Notes under the pieces: model-generated
The model's input: only the letters and a program-made list of their open reading frames with translations
Databases searched by the model: none
Told to the model about the DNA's origin: nothing
Assembly (NCBI GenBank): GCA_041609895.1
Contig: JBFIPX010000136.1
Coordinates: 1-8,972 of the forward strand
DNA from: JAHHLP01 sp041609895
Lineage (GTDB): Bacteria; Bacteroidota; Rhodothermia; Rhodothermales; JABDKH01
DNA: 8,972 nucleotides
Reading direction: 5' to 3'
In this document: piece by piece, positions 1 through 7,153 of the stretch
Layout of the letters: the number at the start of each line of letters is the position of its first letter
Position numbering within the stretch: position 1 is the stretch's first letter
Translations under genes and position numbers: made by a program

Positions 1-386
1 CGATGGCGTCCGCGCATTTCGTATACGTGACGGCTTCGGATGAGCGTTGGAGGGACACTACCTCACCGAATAGGCCGGGTTCCATTTAGTGTTTGTCAAG
101 ACACGCTCAGCCGATGGTTTCCATCCTGCCCGCCCGAACAGCTCGAGCAGGAGCAGTTCAAGAATTGTTGTTCGGCTCTCGTGCCGCAATGCGTAATTGC
201 CGCGATCCCTTCGGCAAGGATTCAAGAATAATTTGGGTACCCGGATGGCGGTTTCAGTAACTTAATATGTTTGCACGTGTTGATACTGCTTCCAGTCAGA
301 ACAGCGACTCGAGCACTGTCGAGCGCGGCGAACATCGCCGATCCCCAAAGAACCAAGACTGGCCGTAGCCGAATAACTACGACTGA
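1..386. other. Left-edge region without a convincing gene
   Basis: Nothing here can be called a gene with confidence. All three forward frames entering from the left edge stop early (28-30, 41-43 and 87-89). A 63-codon forward reading frame at 40-231 has no recognisable motif, no plausible ribosome site and a composition unlike the genes to its right. On the minus strand an ATG at 85-83 opens 28 codons that run off the left edge, so a divergent gene starting here is possible but cannot be judged. No tRNA-like T-arm, rRNA or repeat array was seen. The stretch at 220-275 is more AT-rich than its surroundings and contains the possible -7 box listed separately. It is most likely intergenic, perhaps with promoter activity for the gene at 387. 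Confidence 0.5.
266..273 (+). promoter_or_regulatory. Possible Bacteroidota-type -7 promoter box
   Basis: The octamer TATGTTTG is an exact match to TAnnTTTG, the -7 element of the primary sigma factor of Bacteroidota, and lies in a locally AT-rich stretch about 115 bases before the ATG at 387. A properly spaced -33 TTTG is not present: the nearest TTTG (232-235) is about 30 bases upstream, whereas about 20 is usual. An 8-base degenerate match can occur by chance, so this is a weak call. Confidence 0.25.
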
Positions 387-914
387 ATGTCGTCGCTTTT
401 CAGAAATAACCGGCTTCGTGTAGCGGTCGTTTCCACGATGCTTTTTGGGATGCTGGCTGTTATGGCCGCGCCCTTCGTACGCCCTACGCAGGGGTCGGCT
501 ACCGATGCCGCGGCCAGGTGGCTGCTCGATCGACTACATGTTACGCCGGACGCCGATTTTGATGCGGCTGTGACCGCAGCTCTCGCTACGTCCCCCACGT
601 CTTTCGACGAGTTTGTCGAGTCGTTCGTCAACGAGTACAGTGGTGCTGACGCGTTCCGCGTACGGCTGGCCCGCGCGTTCGGGTACTCCGACGCTGCCTT
701 CCGTCATTTCCTCGCGTTACGTGTCGTACTCGCTCCGGCGGTCGCCACGTCGTTTCGCACCAAAGCGCACTTGGCGTTCGGTGCTCTCGATTTGGCTCTG
801 ACTTCGCGTCGAGTGGATGGGCTCGGACGTGTAGTCGCTGTGGCAGTAACAGAGTCGCCAATAACGCCGGTAGTCCTGTACGGCATCAACTCTGCGCTTC
901 CAAACGGCCCGTAG
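387..914 (+). CDS. Small secreted or membrane-anchored protein of unknown function
   Basis: I do not recognise this 175-residue protein. The N-terminus reads as a signal peptide or membrane anchor: a basic start (RNNRLR, residues 6-11), a hydrophobic core at about 12-31, then a polar stretch ending QGSA (35-38) that could be a cleavage site. The remainder (about 40-175) is rich in Ala, Val, Asp and Phe and looks mostly helical, with no cysteine, no obvious catalytic motif and no repeat. Starting at ATG 387 keeps the basic n-region; the internal ATG at 438 would lose it. No ribosome binding site is evident. Third codon positions are mostly G or C, as in the neighbouring genes, which favours real coding. 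The gene is separated from secD by a probable promoter, so it is likely its own transcript. A functional link to export is not shown. Being an artefactual frame is the main alternative. Confidence 0.55.
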   Translation: MSSLFRNNRLRVAVVSTMLFGMLAVMAAPFVRPTQGSATDAAARWLLDRLHVTPDADFDAAVTAALATSPTSFDEFVESFVNEYSGADAFRVRLARAFGYSDAAFRHFLALRVVLAPAVATSFRTKAHLAFGALDLALTSRRVDGLGRVVAVAVTESPITPVVLYGINSALPNGP

Positions 915-950
915 GCCGGCCGGCGACACTCCGGTAACGTCATTCTGCCG

Positions 951-980
951 CTGACAGTCGTCCGCGGTTCCCGCTATAGT
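951..980 (+). promoter_or_regulatory. Sigma70-like promoter for secD-secF-STAS
   Basis: CTGACA (951-956) and TATAGT (975-980) are separated by 18 bases, each one mismatch from the classical -35 and -10 hexamers. Transcription would begin near 986-988, giving a leader of only about 12-14 bases before the ATG at 1000. The position, just after the stop codon of the preceding gene and just before secD, fits. If the organism uses the Bacteroidota consensus (TAnnTTTG), this match may be fortuitous. Confidence 0.4.
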
Positions 981-999
981 CAACTTGCCACGATTAGCC

Positions 1000-2850
1000 A
1001 TGCAAGGAAACGGTTTCAAAATATCGATTACGGTCTTCTTCCTCGTCTTGTCTGGATTTTACCTCTGGCCCTCGGTCCAACGGATGTACATGGAGGGTCG
1101 GATGGACGACATGGAAGAGGATGCTCGTCAGGAATACATGCAGGAGAACTTCGCGAAGATTCGCGAGCTCGACGAGAAATCCCTCAAGCTGGGCCTCGAC
1201 CTTCTCGGCGGCATGCATGTCGCGTTGGAGGTTGGGGTGGAGGCGCTTGTTCGAGAGCTAGCTCGGGATACCGACCCTGCGTTCGAGGAAGTGTTTGCGG
1301 CTGCGCACGATCGATCGCTGGGTGAAGGTGCGGCCTTCATCGACGCTCTCGTGGAGGAATTCGAAGCTAGAGATCCCGACGCCCGCCTGTCGCGGTATTT
1401 CCGGAACGACGACGAGGGAATCACGAGGCGGTCTACCAACGCCGAAGTGGCAGCCTACCTTCGCGGTGAGACCAACGGAGCCGTGTCGCGAGCCATCGAA
1501 ATCATTCGCGATCGTGTGGACCGGTACGGCGTCACCGAGCCGTCCATCCAGAAGCAGGGGTCGCGGCGTGTGATCGTGGAGCTTCCGGGTGTCGACGAGC
1601 CAGAGCGCGTTCGGAAGCTCTTGAAGGGCACGGCGCGGCTTGAATTCCGGCTCATGGCGGATCCCGAAGATGTGCGGCGGTCAGTTCAGGGCCTCATCGA
1701 GATTTTCGAGGAAGAGGCGGACACCCTGGCGGATGGCACGGCAGCCGCGGACACGTCTCTTGACATCTCGGCAATTCTCGACGAAGACGCACCCGGTGGC
1801 AACCGTCTTCTGGAGGTCATGCAGCCGATAGGGCAGGGCGTCATTTTTGGCGCCGTTTCCGAGCAGGACACCGCTGCGGTGAATCGCTTGCTCGCCGAGC
1901 CGGAAGCGCAGAACCTGCTTCCAGTCGGCATAGAGCTGATGTACACGGCGAGCCCGGAGGCCACCGAAGGCGGACAGGAGATCTACTACCTCCTCGGTGT
2001 GCGAGACGAGATCGAAATGACTGGCGAAGTCATCGACGACGCACGCGTCGACTTCAACCAGATCACCAATGCTCCCGAGGTCACTATGGTGATGAATTCG
2101 GAGGGCGCGAGAACGTGGGCGCGACTAACAGGCGCGAACGTGGGAAAACAGGTGGCGATAGTGCTTGACGGTGTCGTCTATTCGTATCCGGTCGTCAACG
2201 AACGGATCACCGGCGGACGCTCGCAGATCAGCGGCCTCGCCTCGCAGGCAGAGGCAGAAGACATCGTCACAATCCTGAAGTCGGGTGCCCTTCCGGCACC
2301 GGTTGAGATAGTCGAGGAACGAACGGTTGGCCCCAGCCTCGGCCGCGCATCGATCCGTGCGGGGTTCATCTCGGTGATGGTCGGTCTCCTGATCGTGGCT
2401 CTCTTCATGATCGCGTACTACCGGACCGGTGGCATCGTCGCCGATCTCGCCCTGGTGATAAACATCGTCTTCATTCTCGGAATTCTTGCCGGCTTCAAGG
2501 CGACGTTGACGCTACCGGGCATAGCCGGGATCGTGCTCACGATCGGTATGGCGGTCGACGCCAACGTGCTCATCTTCGAACGAATCCGGGAAGAGCAGAC
2601 GGCCGGGAAGACGCTCAAGGCCGCCATCGACGGAGGCTACGCCAAAGCACTCAGCGCCATCTTCGATGCAAACATCACGACCTTCTTCGTTGGCGCAATC
2701 CTGTATTCGTTCGGTGTGGGTCCCATCCAGGGCTTCGCCGTCACCCTCATGGCGGGAATTCTCGCGTCCATGTTCAGCGCCATCGTATTCACCCGCATCA
2801 TCTTCGATTACCTCGTAATCGGTAAACGAATTTCGGTGAATTACGGCTGA
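1000..2850 (+). CDS. secD: Protein translocase subunit SecD
   Basis: SecD is an RND-like inner-membrane subunit that works with SecF and SecYEG, using proton motive force to pull and release exported proteins on the outer side of the membrane. From ATG 1000 the protein has 616 residues, close to E. coli SecD. It shows TM1 at 9-26, the LGLDLLGGMHVALEV motif at 64-78, a large external region with RDRVDRYGVTEPSIQKQGSR at 170-189 and a second subdomain at about 338-440, then five C-terminal helices (about 456-474, 479-498, 503-523, 557-574, 578-600). GMAVDANVLIFERIREE (516-532) carries the conserved proton-relay aspartate, Asp520. Acidic, lineage-typical inserts lie at 35-60, 88-160 and 225-300. 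A TTG at 985 would add five residues, but MQGNGFK matches how FCB SecD proteins begin, so ATG 1000 is preferred. It is first of a probable operon with secF and a STAS gene. Confidence 0.95.
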   Translation: MQGNGFKISITVFFLVLSGFYLWPSVQRMYMEGRMDDMEEDARQEYMQENFAKIRELDEKSLKLGLDLLGGMHVALEVGVEALVRELARDTDPAFEEVFAAAHDRSLGEGAAFIDALVEEFEARDPDARLSRYFRNDDEGITRRSTNAEVAAYLRGETNGAVSRAIEIIRDRVDRYGVTEPSIQKQGSRRVIVELPGVDEPERVRKLLKGTARLEFRLMADPEDVRRSVQGLIEIFEEEADTLADGTAAADTSLDISAILDEDAPGGNRLLEVMQPIGQGVIFGAVSEQDTAAVNRLLAEPEAQNLLPVGIELMYTASPEATEGGQEIYYLLGVRDEIEMTGEVIDDARVDFNQITNAPEVTMVMNSEGARTWARLTGANVGKQVAIVLDGVVYSYPVVNERITGGRSQISGLASQAEAEDIVTILKSGALPAPVEIVEERTVGPSLGRASIRAGFISVMVGLLIVALFMIAYYRTGGIVADLALVINIVFILGILAGFKATLTLPGIAGIVLTIGMAVDANVLIFERIREEQTAGKTLKAAIDGGYAKALSAIFDANITTFFVGAILYSFGVGPIQGFAVTLMAGILASMFSAIVFTRIIFDYLVIGKRISVNYG

Positions 2851-2926
2851 ACAACCGGATTCCTGATTCTGAACTAGAATATGAAAGGTGATAGGCGAAC
2901 CGTCTGTCGCACAACAACTTGAGACA

Positions 2927-3847
2927 ATGAGAATTCTTGAAAATAGTAACATCGGCCTGGTTGAAAGCCGGACGAAGGGCTACGTCTTCTCAGCCGTATT
3001 GATCGTCGCGAGCATCGTTTCGTTTTCGACGAAGGGGCTGGAAATGGGAATCGACTTCCGCGGAGGTATGGAGTTCGTCGTGTCGACGACCGACCCGCTG
3101 GACGCCGTGAGCGTCCGCGAGGCGCTATCCTCCCAACTAGGCAGCGCGCCGGAGGTCAAGACCTTTGGCGAGTCGGACCTTCTGATCCGGACACTGGAGG
3201 AGGGTGACATCAGCACAGTTCAACAGAGCATCACACAGACGCTCGCAACGTCTTTCCCGGACTCAAACCCGACGATTCAGAAGACAGACATCGTCGGACC
3301 ACGATTCGCGGCCGACCTGAAGCGTGGCGCCATATACTCGGTGCTCGGCTCGCTCCTGGTGATCTTCGTCTACATCCTGATCCGATTTGAATGGCGATTC
3401 GGCCTTGGAGCCGTTGCGGCGCTGTTCCATGATGTGACGATCACGCTTGGCGTGTTCTCCTTGCTGCATGGAGTCACGCCCTTCTCGCTTCAGGTCGATC
3501 AGACCATCATCGCAGCCTTCCTCACGATCGTTGGATACTCTCTAAATGATACGGTTGTCATATTCGACCGTATCCGGGAATACGCCAACATCTTCAAGAC
3601 GGAGCCTTATCCGGATATGGTAAACAGGTCAATCAACCATACCCTGAGCCGCACCATAGTGACGTCGGGGACCACCTTGCTCGTGGTAGCAACGCTGTTT
3701 ATATTCGGTGGCGAGGTGCTAAAAGGCTTTGCTTTTGCTCTGATAATCGGCATCTTGATTGGTACTTACTCGTCCGTGTTTGTAGCAGCTCCGGTCGTAG
3801 TGGAGCTGAAGGCTCGAGCATCGAGCGCACGCAAATCGGGCAAATAA
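2927..3847 (+). CDS. secF: Protein translocase subunit SecF
   Basis: SecF pairs with SecD in the membrane to form the proton-driven accessory complex of the Sec translocon. The 306-residue protein has TM1 at 17-33, the signature GIDFRGG at 41-47, a short external domain (about 50-130), then five helices (about 133-152, 159-180, 190-211, 245-262, 265-288). GYSLNDTVVIFDRIREY (203-219) contains the conserved family motif with Asp208 and Asp214. A GTG at 2888 in the same frame would add 13 residues (MIGEPSVAQQLET), but MRILENSNIG matches the usual compact SecF start, so ATG 2927 is chosen; neither start has a good ribosome site. It follows secD after 76 bases with no terminator between, and the STAS gene starts 20 bases after its stop, so the three are probably co-transcribed. 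No missing key residue was seen. Confidence 0.94.
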   Translation: MRILENSNIGLVESRTKGYVFSAVLIVASIVSFSTKGLEMGIDFRGGMEFVVSTTDPLDAVSVREALSSQLGSAPEVKTFGESDLLIRTLEEGDISTVQQSITQTLATSFPDSNPTIQKTDIVGPRFAADLKRGAIYSVLGSLLVIFVYILIRFEWRFGLGAVAALFHDVTITLGVFSLLHGVTPFSLQVDQTIIAAFLTIVGYSLNDTVVIFDRIREYANIFKTEPYPDMVNRSINHTLSRTIVTSGTTLLVVATLFIFGGEVLKGFAFALIIGILIGTYSSVFVAAPVVVELKARASSARKSGK

Positions 3848-3867
3848 CGAACGACTCGGCGAAAGCG

Positions 3868-4224
3868 ATGAACTACAGCGTAGACGAGAAATACAACGCG
3901 GTCGTGATCACCCTGAAAGGCAACGTGATGGGTGGTCCGGATGGCAGCGGCTTGCACAATACACTGCACGAACTTCGGGAGAAGGGAAAGAACAACGTCG
4001 TTGTCGACCTTTCGAAGGTCAAGTTCATGAACTCGAGCGGTCTCGGGATGCTCATCAGTGGCATGACCACGATGCGTAACTCCGGGGGAGACCTGAGGCT
4101 CGCCAACGTGGCGGACCGAATTCAGTCCCTGTTGATCGTGACCAAGCTCATCACCGTCTTCAAGCACTATTCCTCAGTGGATGAGGCGGTCCAGAGCTTC
4201 GAGACGGAGACTTCGGAGTCATAG
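3868..4224 (+). CDS. Single-domain STAS protein, anti-sigma-factor antagonist type
   Basis: This 118-residue protein is a stand-alone STAS domain of the SpoIIAA/RsbV type. In characterised members, unphosphorylated protein binds an RsbW/SpoIIAB-type kinase and frees its partner; phosphorylation on a serine blocks this. The first strand is at about 2-17 (YSVDEKYNAVVITLKG), and VVVDLSKVKFMNSSGLGML (44-62) is the diagnostic strand and loop. Ser56 lines up with the phosphorylated Ser58 of B. subtilis SpoIIAA, with Asn55 in place of its Asp57. The C-terminus (about 82-110) fits the closing strand and helix. No RsbW-type kinase or PP2C phosphatase lies in the window, so the partner is unknown, and control of a sigma factor is not demonstrated. 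It is the last gene of the secD-secF transcript (20-base gap) and is followed by an intrinsic terminator. The STAS assignment is firm; the biological role is open. Confidence 0.9.
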   Translation: MNYSVDEKYNAVVITLKGNVMGGPDGSGLHNTLHELREKGKNNVVVDLSKVKFMNSSGLGMLISGMTTMRNSGGDLRLANVADRIQSLLIVTKLITVFKHYSSVDEAVQSFETETSES

Positions 4225-4286
4225 AGGAGACAAAGTCCGTTTCGGCGGGGAAGTATGCGTGCTCCCGGTCGTTCCTTTATCAGTTT

Positions 4287-4322
4287 CAGAAAGGTGACGG
4301 GAATGCCCCGTCACCTTTTCTG
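4287..4322 (+). terminator. Intrinsic terminator after the STAS gene
   Basis: A perfect 12-bp stem (4290-4301 with 4307-4318, core AAAGGTGACGGG) closes a five-base loop. Allowing one bulged T, the outer CAGAAA pairs with TTTCTG and extends the stem to 4287-4322. The right arm ends in TTTTC, so the U-tract is short and partly inside the stem, but the hairpin is strong and sits 62 bases after the STAS stop and 44 bases before purA. It separates the secD operon from purA. Confidence 0.8.
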
Positions 4323-4366
4323 TGTCCATCCAGCACGGCCATCCATAGCCGAAGAGTCCTAACACC

Positions 4367-5662
4367 ATGCCGGTAACTGTCGTAATCGGGAGCCAGTGGG
4401 GCGACGAAGGAAAGGGAAAGATCGTCGACCTTCTGAGTCGCGAAATTGACGTCGTCGCCAGGTACCAGGGTGGCGCCAATGCTGGCCACACCATTATGTG
4501 GGGCGATAAGACCTTCGTCCTCCACCTGGTACCCAGCGGAATCTTCCACGACGGTGTGAAGTGCGTTATTGGCAACGGAGTAGTCATTGATCCCGGAGCC
4601 CTGCTCGACGAGATAGGCATGATCAAGCGACTCGGATACGACGTCGACGGCCGCCTGTTCATCTCGCACAATGCGCACCTGATCATGCCTTACCACAAGA
4701 AGGTCGAGGAGGCGCGGGAACGCGCCCGTGACGCGGGTGCGATCGGTACGACGGGTCGCGGTATCGGTCCGGCGTACATGGACAAGTTCGCTCGGACGGG
4801 CATCCGGGTGGTCGATCTGCTCGATCGGGATGTTCTTCGAAAGAAGCTAAAGGTGGCAATCGAAGAGAAGAACGCAATATTGAAAGGTGTGTATGGTGCC
4901 GACCAACTCAACGTTGATGCGATCACGGAGGAGTATGTCGAGTTCGACAAGCTGATCGATCCTTTTGTCACTGACACCAGCCAGTATCTCGGCCAACTTC
5001 TGAAAGGTGGGGCACATGTTCTCGCAGAGGGCGCACAGGGCTCCTTACTCGATGTGGATTTTGGTACCTATCCGTTCGTGACCTCGAGCCATCCGACTGT
5101 TGGCGGATGTTGCACGGGCCTCGGTATCCCGCCGACAGAGATCAGACGAGTGATCGGGATCGTCAAGGCGTACTCGACGCGAGTCGGCAACGGGCCATTT
5201 CCAACAGAACTCGATGGAGAAGCCGGGGACGAGCTTCGCTCAAAGGGCCATGAGTTCGGGGCGACCACGGGACGCCCGCGCCGATGCGGATGGCTGGATC
5301 TCGTCGCTCTTCGGTACACGAGTATGATCAACGGGTTCACCGATCTCGCGATTACAAAGCTGGACGTGCTGACTGGCACGCCGGAAATCAAGGCGTGCAC
5401 GGCGTATGACGTGGCCGGCAAGAAGACGGAGCGGTTTCCGTCCGAGGTCCAGACGCTCGAGAAAGTGGAACCCATCTACGAAACCTTCGAAGGTTGGACT
5501 GAGGACATCACGGGCGTCACCTCGTTCGATGAACTGCCGGACAGTGCGCGAACCTATCTCTCCGCGGTCTCCGACTACCTCGACGTCCCGATCAGTACGA
5601 TTTCAACTGGTCCGAAGCGCAACCAGACCATTCTGAACAGGGTGCCGGTGGCCGTCGGATAA
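4367..5662 (+). CDS. purA: Adenylosuccinate synthetase
   Basis: PurA catalyses IMP + aspartate + GTP to adenylosuccinate + GDP + phosphate, the first committed step from IMP to AMP, in the cytoplasm. The 431-residue length is normal. Visible signatures are GSQWGDEGKGKIVD (8-21; P-loop with catalytic Asp13), GGANAGHTI (35-43; catalytic His41), GTTGRGIGPAY (127-137; IMP-binding loop), EGAQGSLLDVDFGTYPFVTS (221-240), VKAYSTRVGNGPFPTE (266-281), GHEFGATTGRPRRCGWLD (294-311), TKLDVL (330-335; guanine recognition) and STGPKRNQTI (413-422; nucleotide contact). All expected motifs are intact. ATG 4367 sits directly before the first beta-strand, as usual. It is flanked by terminators on both sides, so it appears to be transcribed alone, though I could not identify a clear promoter in 4323-4366. 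Confidence 0.97.
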   Translation: MPVTVVIGSQWGDEGKGKIVDLLSREIDVVARYQGGANAGHTIMWGDKTFVLHLVPSGIFHDGVKCVIGNGVVIDPGALLDEIGMIKRLGYDVDGRLFISHNAHLIMPYHKKVEEARERARDAGAIGTTGRGIGPAYMDKFARTGIRVVDLLDRDVLRKKLKVAIEEKNAILKGVYGADQLNVDAITEEYVEFDKLIDPFVTDTSQYLGQLLKGGAHVLAEGAQGSLLDVDFGTYPFVTSSHPTVGGCCTGLGIPPTEIRRVIGIVKAYSTRVGNGPFPTELDGEAGDELRSKGHEFGATTGRPRRCGWLDLVALRYTSMINGFTDLAITKLDVLTGTPEIKACTAYDVAGKKTERFPSEVQTLEKVEPIYETFEGWTEDITGVTSFDELPDSARTYLSAVSDYLDVPISTISTGPKRNQTILNRVPVAVG

Positions 5663-5697
5663 GGCGAACAGCTTCACGTCTGAGGCATTCTACCGGC

Positions 5698-5746
5698 GTA
5701 CCCGCTCCGAACCTGTCTGCGTGGCCGGAGCACGCGGGTACTTTTT
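5698..5746 (+). terminator. Intrinsic terminator after purA
   Basis: GTACCCGC (5698-5705) pairs perfectly with GCGGGTAC (5734-5741). Next to it, TCCG (5706-5709) can pair with CGGA (5726-5729) across a four-base bulge, and TTTTT follows at 5742-5746. An alternative inner hairpin, GCGTG (5719-5723) with CACGC (5731-5735), can form while the outer six pairs remain. It starts 36 bases after the purA stop and ends only 24 bases before the histidine kinase ATG. Confidence 0.85.
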
Positions 5747-5770
5747 CTACCGGACAGCCCAGTCGCATCC

Positions 5771-7147
5771 ATGAAAGCCTACCGCATTTCGACGAAGCTA
5801 AAGATTGGCCTGATTGCTTTCGCAAGTCTGATAGCTGTCGCCTCGCTTGCCTACACCAACTATCTCGTCGACAGGCTGAAGGACCGCGAGCAGTCTGTTG
5901 TCCGCTTGTGGGCAAGTGCTCTGGAGCAGCTCCCGAAAGCCCAGCAGCAATCTCTCAACCCGTACCAACAAGAACTGGCGGCACTTGAAGCTTTCGTGCG
6001 GGCGATGACTGGTTCGGCTGGTATCGCAGGTCTGGATTCCGCGACGGCGTCGGTGTACGTCGACGCGATCCGATGGGCGCAGGGCATGCCGCCCGCCAGC
6101 GAGCTAAGCTTCATCATGGACGACATTCTCGTCCCCAACGCCTTTGACATCCCCGCAATCGTCACGGATTCGCGAACGGGCGAGCCGTTGAGCTGGAGGA
6201 ACATCGACGCCCCGGCGTCGCTTCGTGGAATCGGGTCCAACGATTCTCTTCGTTATGTGGAACGGCTCAACGCGCTCGTCGACAGAATGGATAGGACGTA
6301 CGCAGCCGTGCCGATCGAAATAACTTTTCCAGGTTTGACGGGCGTTCGCCTGGAGCAGCAGGTTCACTACGGTGAATCGCCTCTGGTTTCGGAGTTGCGA
6401 TGGTATCCGTATGTGCAGTTTGCGTTCGTCGGACTGTTCATTCTCGTCGGCTATCTGGGCTTCAGCTACGTACGAAGAAGCGAACAGAGCAGCCTGTGGG
6501 TCGGCATGGCCAAGGAGGCGGCCCATCAACTGGGAACGCCGATTTCGAGCCTGATGGGATGGCTTGAAATACTGCGAGCGGACGACCTCGATTTGAACCG
6601 ACGTCTCGAAGCCGTTGAGGAGATTGACAAAGACGTCGAACGACTCACCAGAGTGGCCAGCCGGTTCTCGGATATCGGATCGATGCCGAGACTTTCCGTT
6701 CAGTCTGTAGAATCGGTCGTGAGTAATACGGTGGACTACATCCGTAGGCGATTGCCCTCCCATGGTTCGCAGGTCGTCCTCGAATCGAAGGTGGATCCGA
6801 GTCTACGTGCACCTGTGAACGTTGAGCTCTTTGAGTGGGTGATCGAAAACCTGCTCAAAAACTCACTTGACGCGATAGAGGGAGGAAGCGGCCGTATCAG
6901 TCTAACGGCTTCACGTGACGGCGATCGAATCCAGATTGACGTGTCCGACACCGGAAAAGGAATAGATCGACGCGAGTGGAAGAATGTCTTTCGTCCCGGC
7001 TATTCTACCAAGAAGCGGGGGTGGGGGCTTGGTCTGAGCCTCGCAAAGAGGATTGTTGAGGACTACCACGGCGGAACGTTGACTCTTGTACAATCCCGGC
7101 CAGGACACGGATCCACTTTTCGTATTGAGATCCCGACAGCCTCGTAA
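5771..7147 (+). CDS. Orphan membrane sensor histidine kinase
   Basis: This 458-residue protein has a classic sensor-kinase layout: TM1 at about 12-32, an extracytoplasmic sensor region at 33-212, TM2 at 213-234, then the kinase core. The H-box AKEAAHQLGTPISSLMGWLE (247-266) has phospho-acceptor His252. The ATP-binding domain shows the N-box ENLLKNSLDAI (359-369), G1 box DTGKGI (393-398), F-box FRPGYSTKK (407-415) and G2 box GWGLGL (417-422), so all catalytic elements are present. The AHQLGTP form of the H-box is one I associate with Bacteroidota kinases. The roughly 180-residue sensor region has no motif I recognise, so the signal is unknown. No response regulator is adjacent, so its partner must be elsewhere. 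There is no HAMP or PAS segment between TM2 and the H-box, which are separated by only about 17 residues. It lies just after the purA terminator and converges with the gene at 7154. Confidence 0.92.
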   Translation: MKAYRISTKLKIGLIAFASLIAVASLAYTNYLVDRLKDREQSVVRLWASALEQLPKAQQQSLNPYQQELAALEAFVRAMTGSAGIAGLDSATASVYVDAIRWAQGMPPASELSFIMDDILVPNAFDIPAIVTDSRTGEPLSWRNIDAPASLRGIGSNDSLRYVERLNALVDRMDRTYAAVPIEITFPGLTGVRLEQQVHYGESPLVSELRWYPYVQFAFVGLFILVGYLGFSYVRRSEQSSLWVGMAKEAAHQLGTPISSLMGWLEILRADDLDLNRRLEAVEEIDKDVERLTRVASRFSDIGSMPRLSVQSVESVVSNTVDYIRRRLPSHGSQVVLESKVDPSLRAPVNVELFEWVIENLLKNSLDAIEGGSGRISLTASRDGDRIQIDVSDTGKGIDRREWKNVFRPGYSTKKRGWGLGLSLAKRIVEDYHGGTLTLVQSRPGHGSTFRIEIPTAS

Positions 7148-7153
7148 TCCGAG

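Noticed and set aside
1..85. Minus-strand ATG at 85-83 opening 28 codons to the left edge (MEPGLFGEVVSLQRSS...).
   Set aside because: It could be the start of a divergent gene, but there is no recognisable motif or ribosome site and too little sequence to judge.
3..89. A 28-codon frame starting MASAHFVYVTASDE that faintly recalls the N-terminus of CutA-type proteins.
   Set aside because: The similarity ends after about 14 residues, the frame stops at 87-89, and neither alternative frame continues a CutA-like sequence. Too short to call a decayed gene.
89..104. GTGT-8-ACAC imperfect palindrome as an operator.
   Set aside because: Only the four outer pairs match; the centre is not symmetric, so it is compatible with chance.
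40..231. 63-codon forward frame with four cysteines.
   Set aside because: No motif, no ribosome site, and codon use unlike the confirmed genes; considered chance.
905..923. GC-rich hairpin CGGCC-CGTA-GGCCG and palindrome GGCCGGCC after the 387-914 gene, considered as a terminator.
   Set aside because: Only five base pairs in the stem and no T-run follows.
2881..2922. Thirteen-codon frame MKGDRRTVCRTTT between secD and secF, considered as a regulatory leader peptide like those controlling Sec genes elsewhere.
   Set aside because: Too short for a translocation-arrest peptide, no hydrophobic segment, no ribosome site and no competing hairpins visible.
4255..4362. Thirty-five-codon frame between the STAS gene and purA.
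   Set aside because: It runs straight through the strong terminator hairpin and has no recognisable content; the GGGGAAG upstream is too close to serve as a ribosome site.
6104..6763. 219-codon minus-strand frame inside the histidine kinase gene, and other long opposite-strand frames within secD, purA and secF.
   Set aside because: Each lies opposite a gene with intact family motifs and shows no motif of its own; such frames are common in GC-rich coding sequence.
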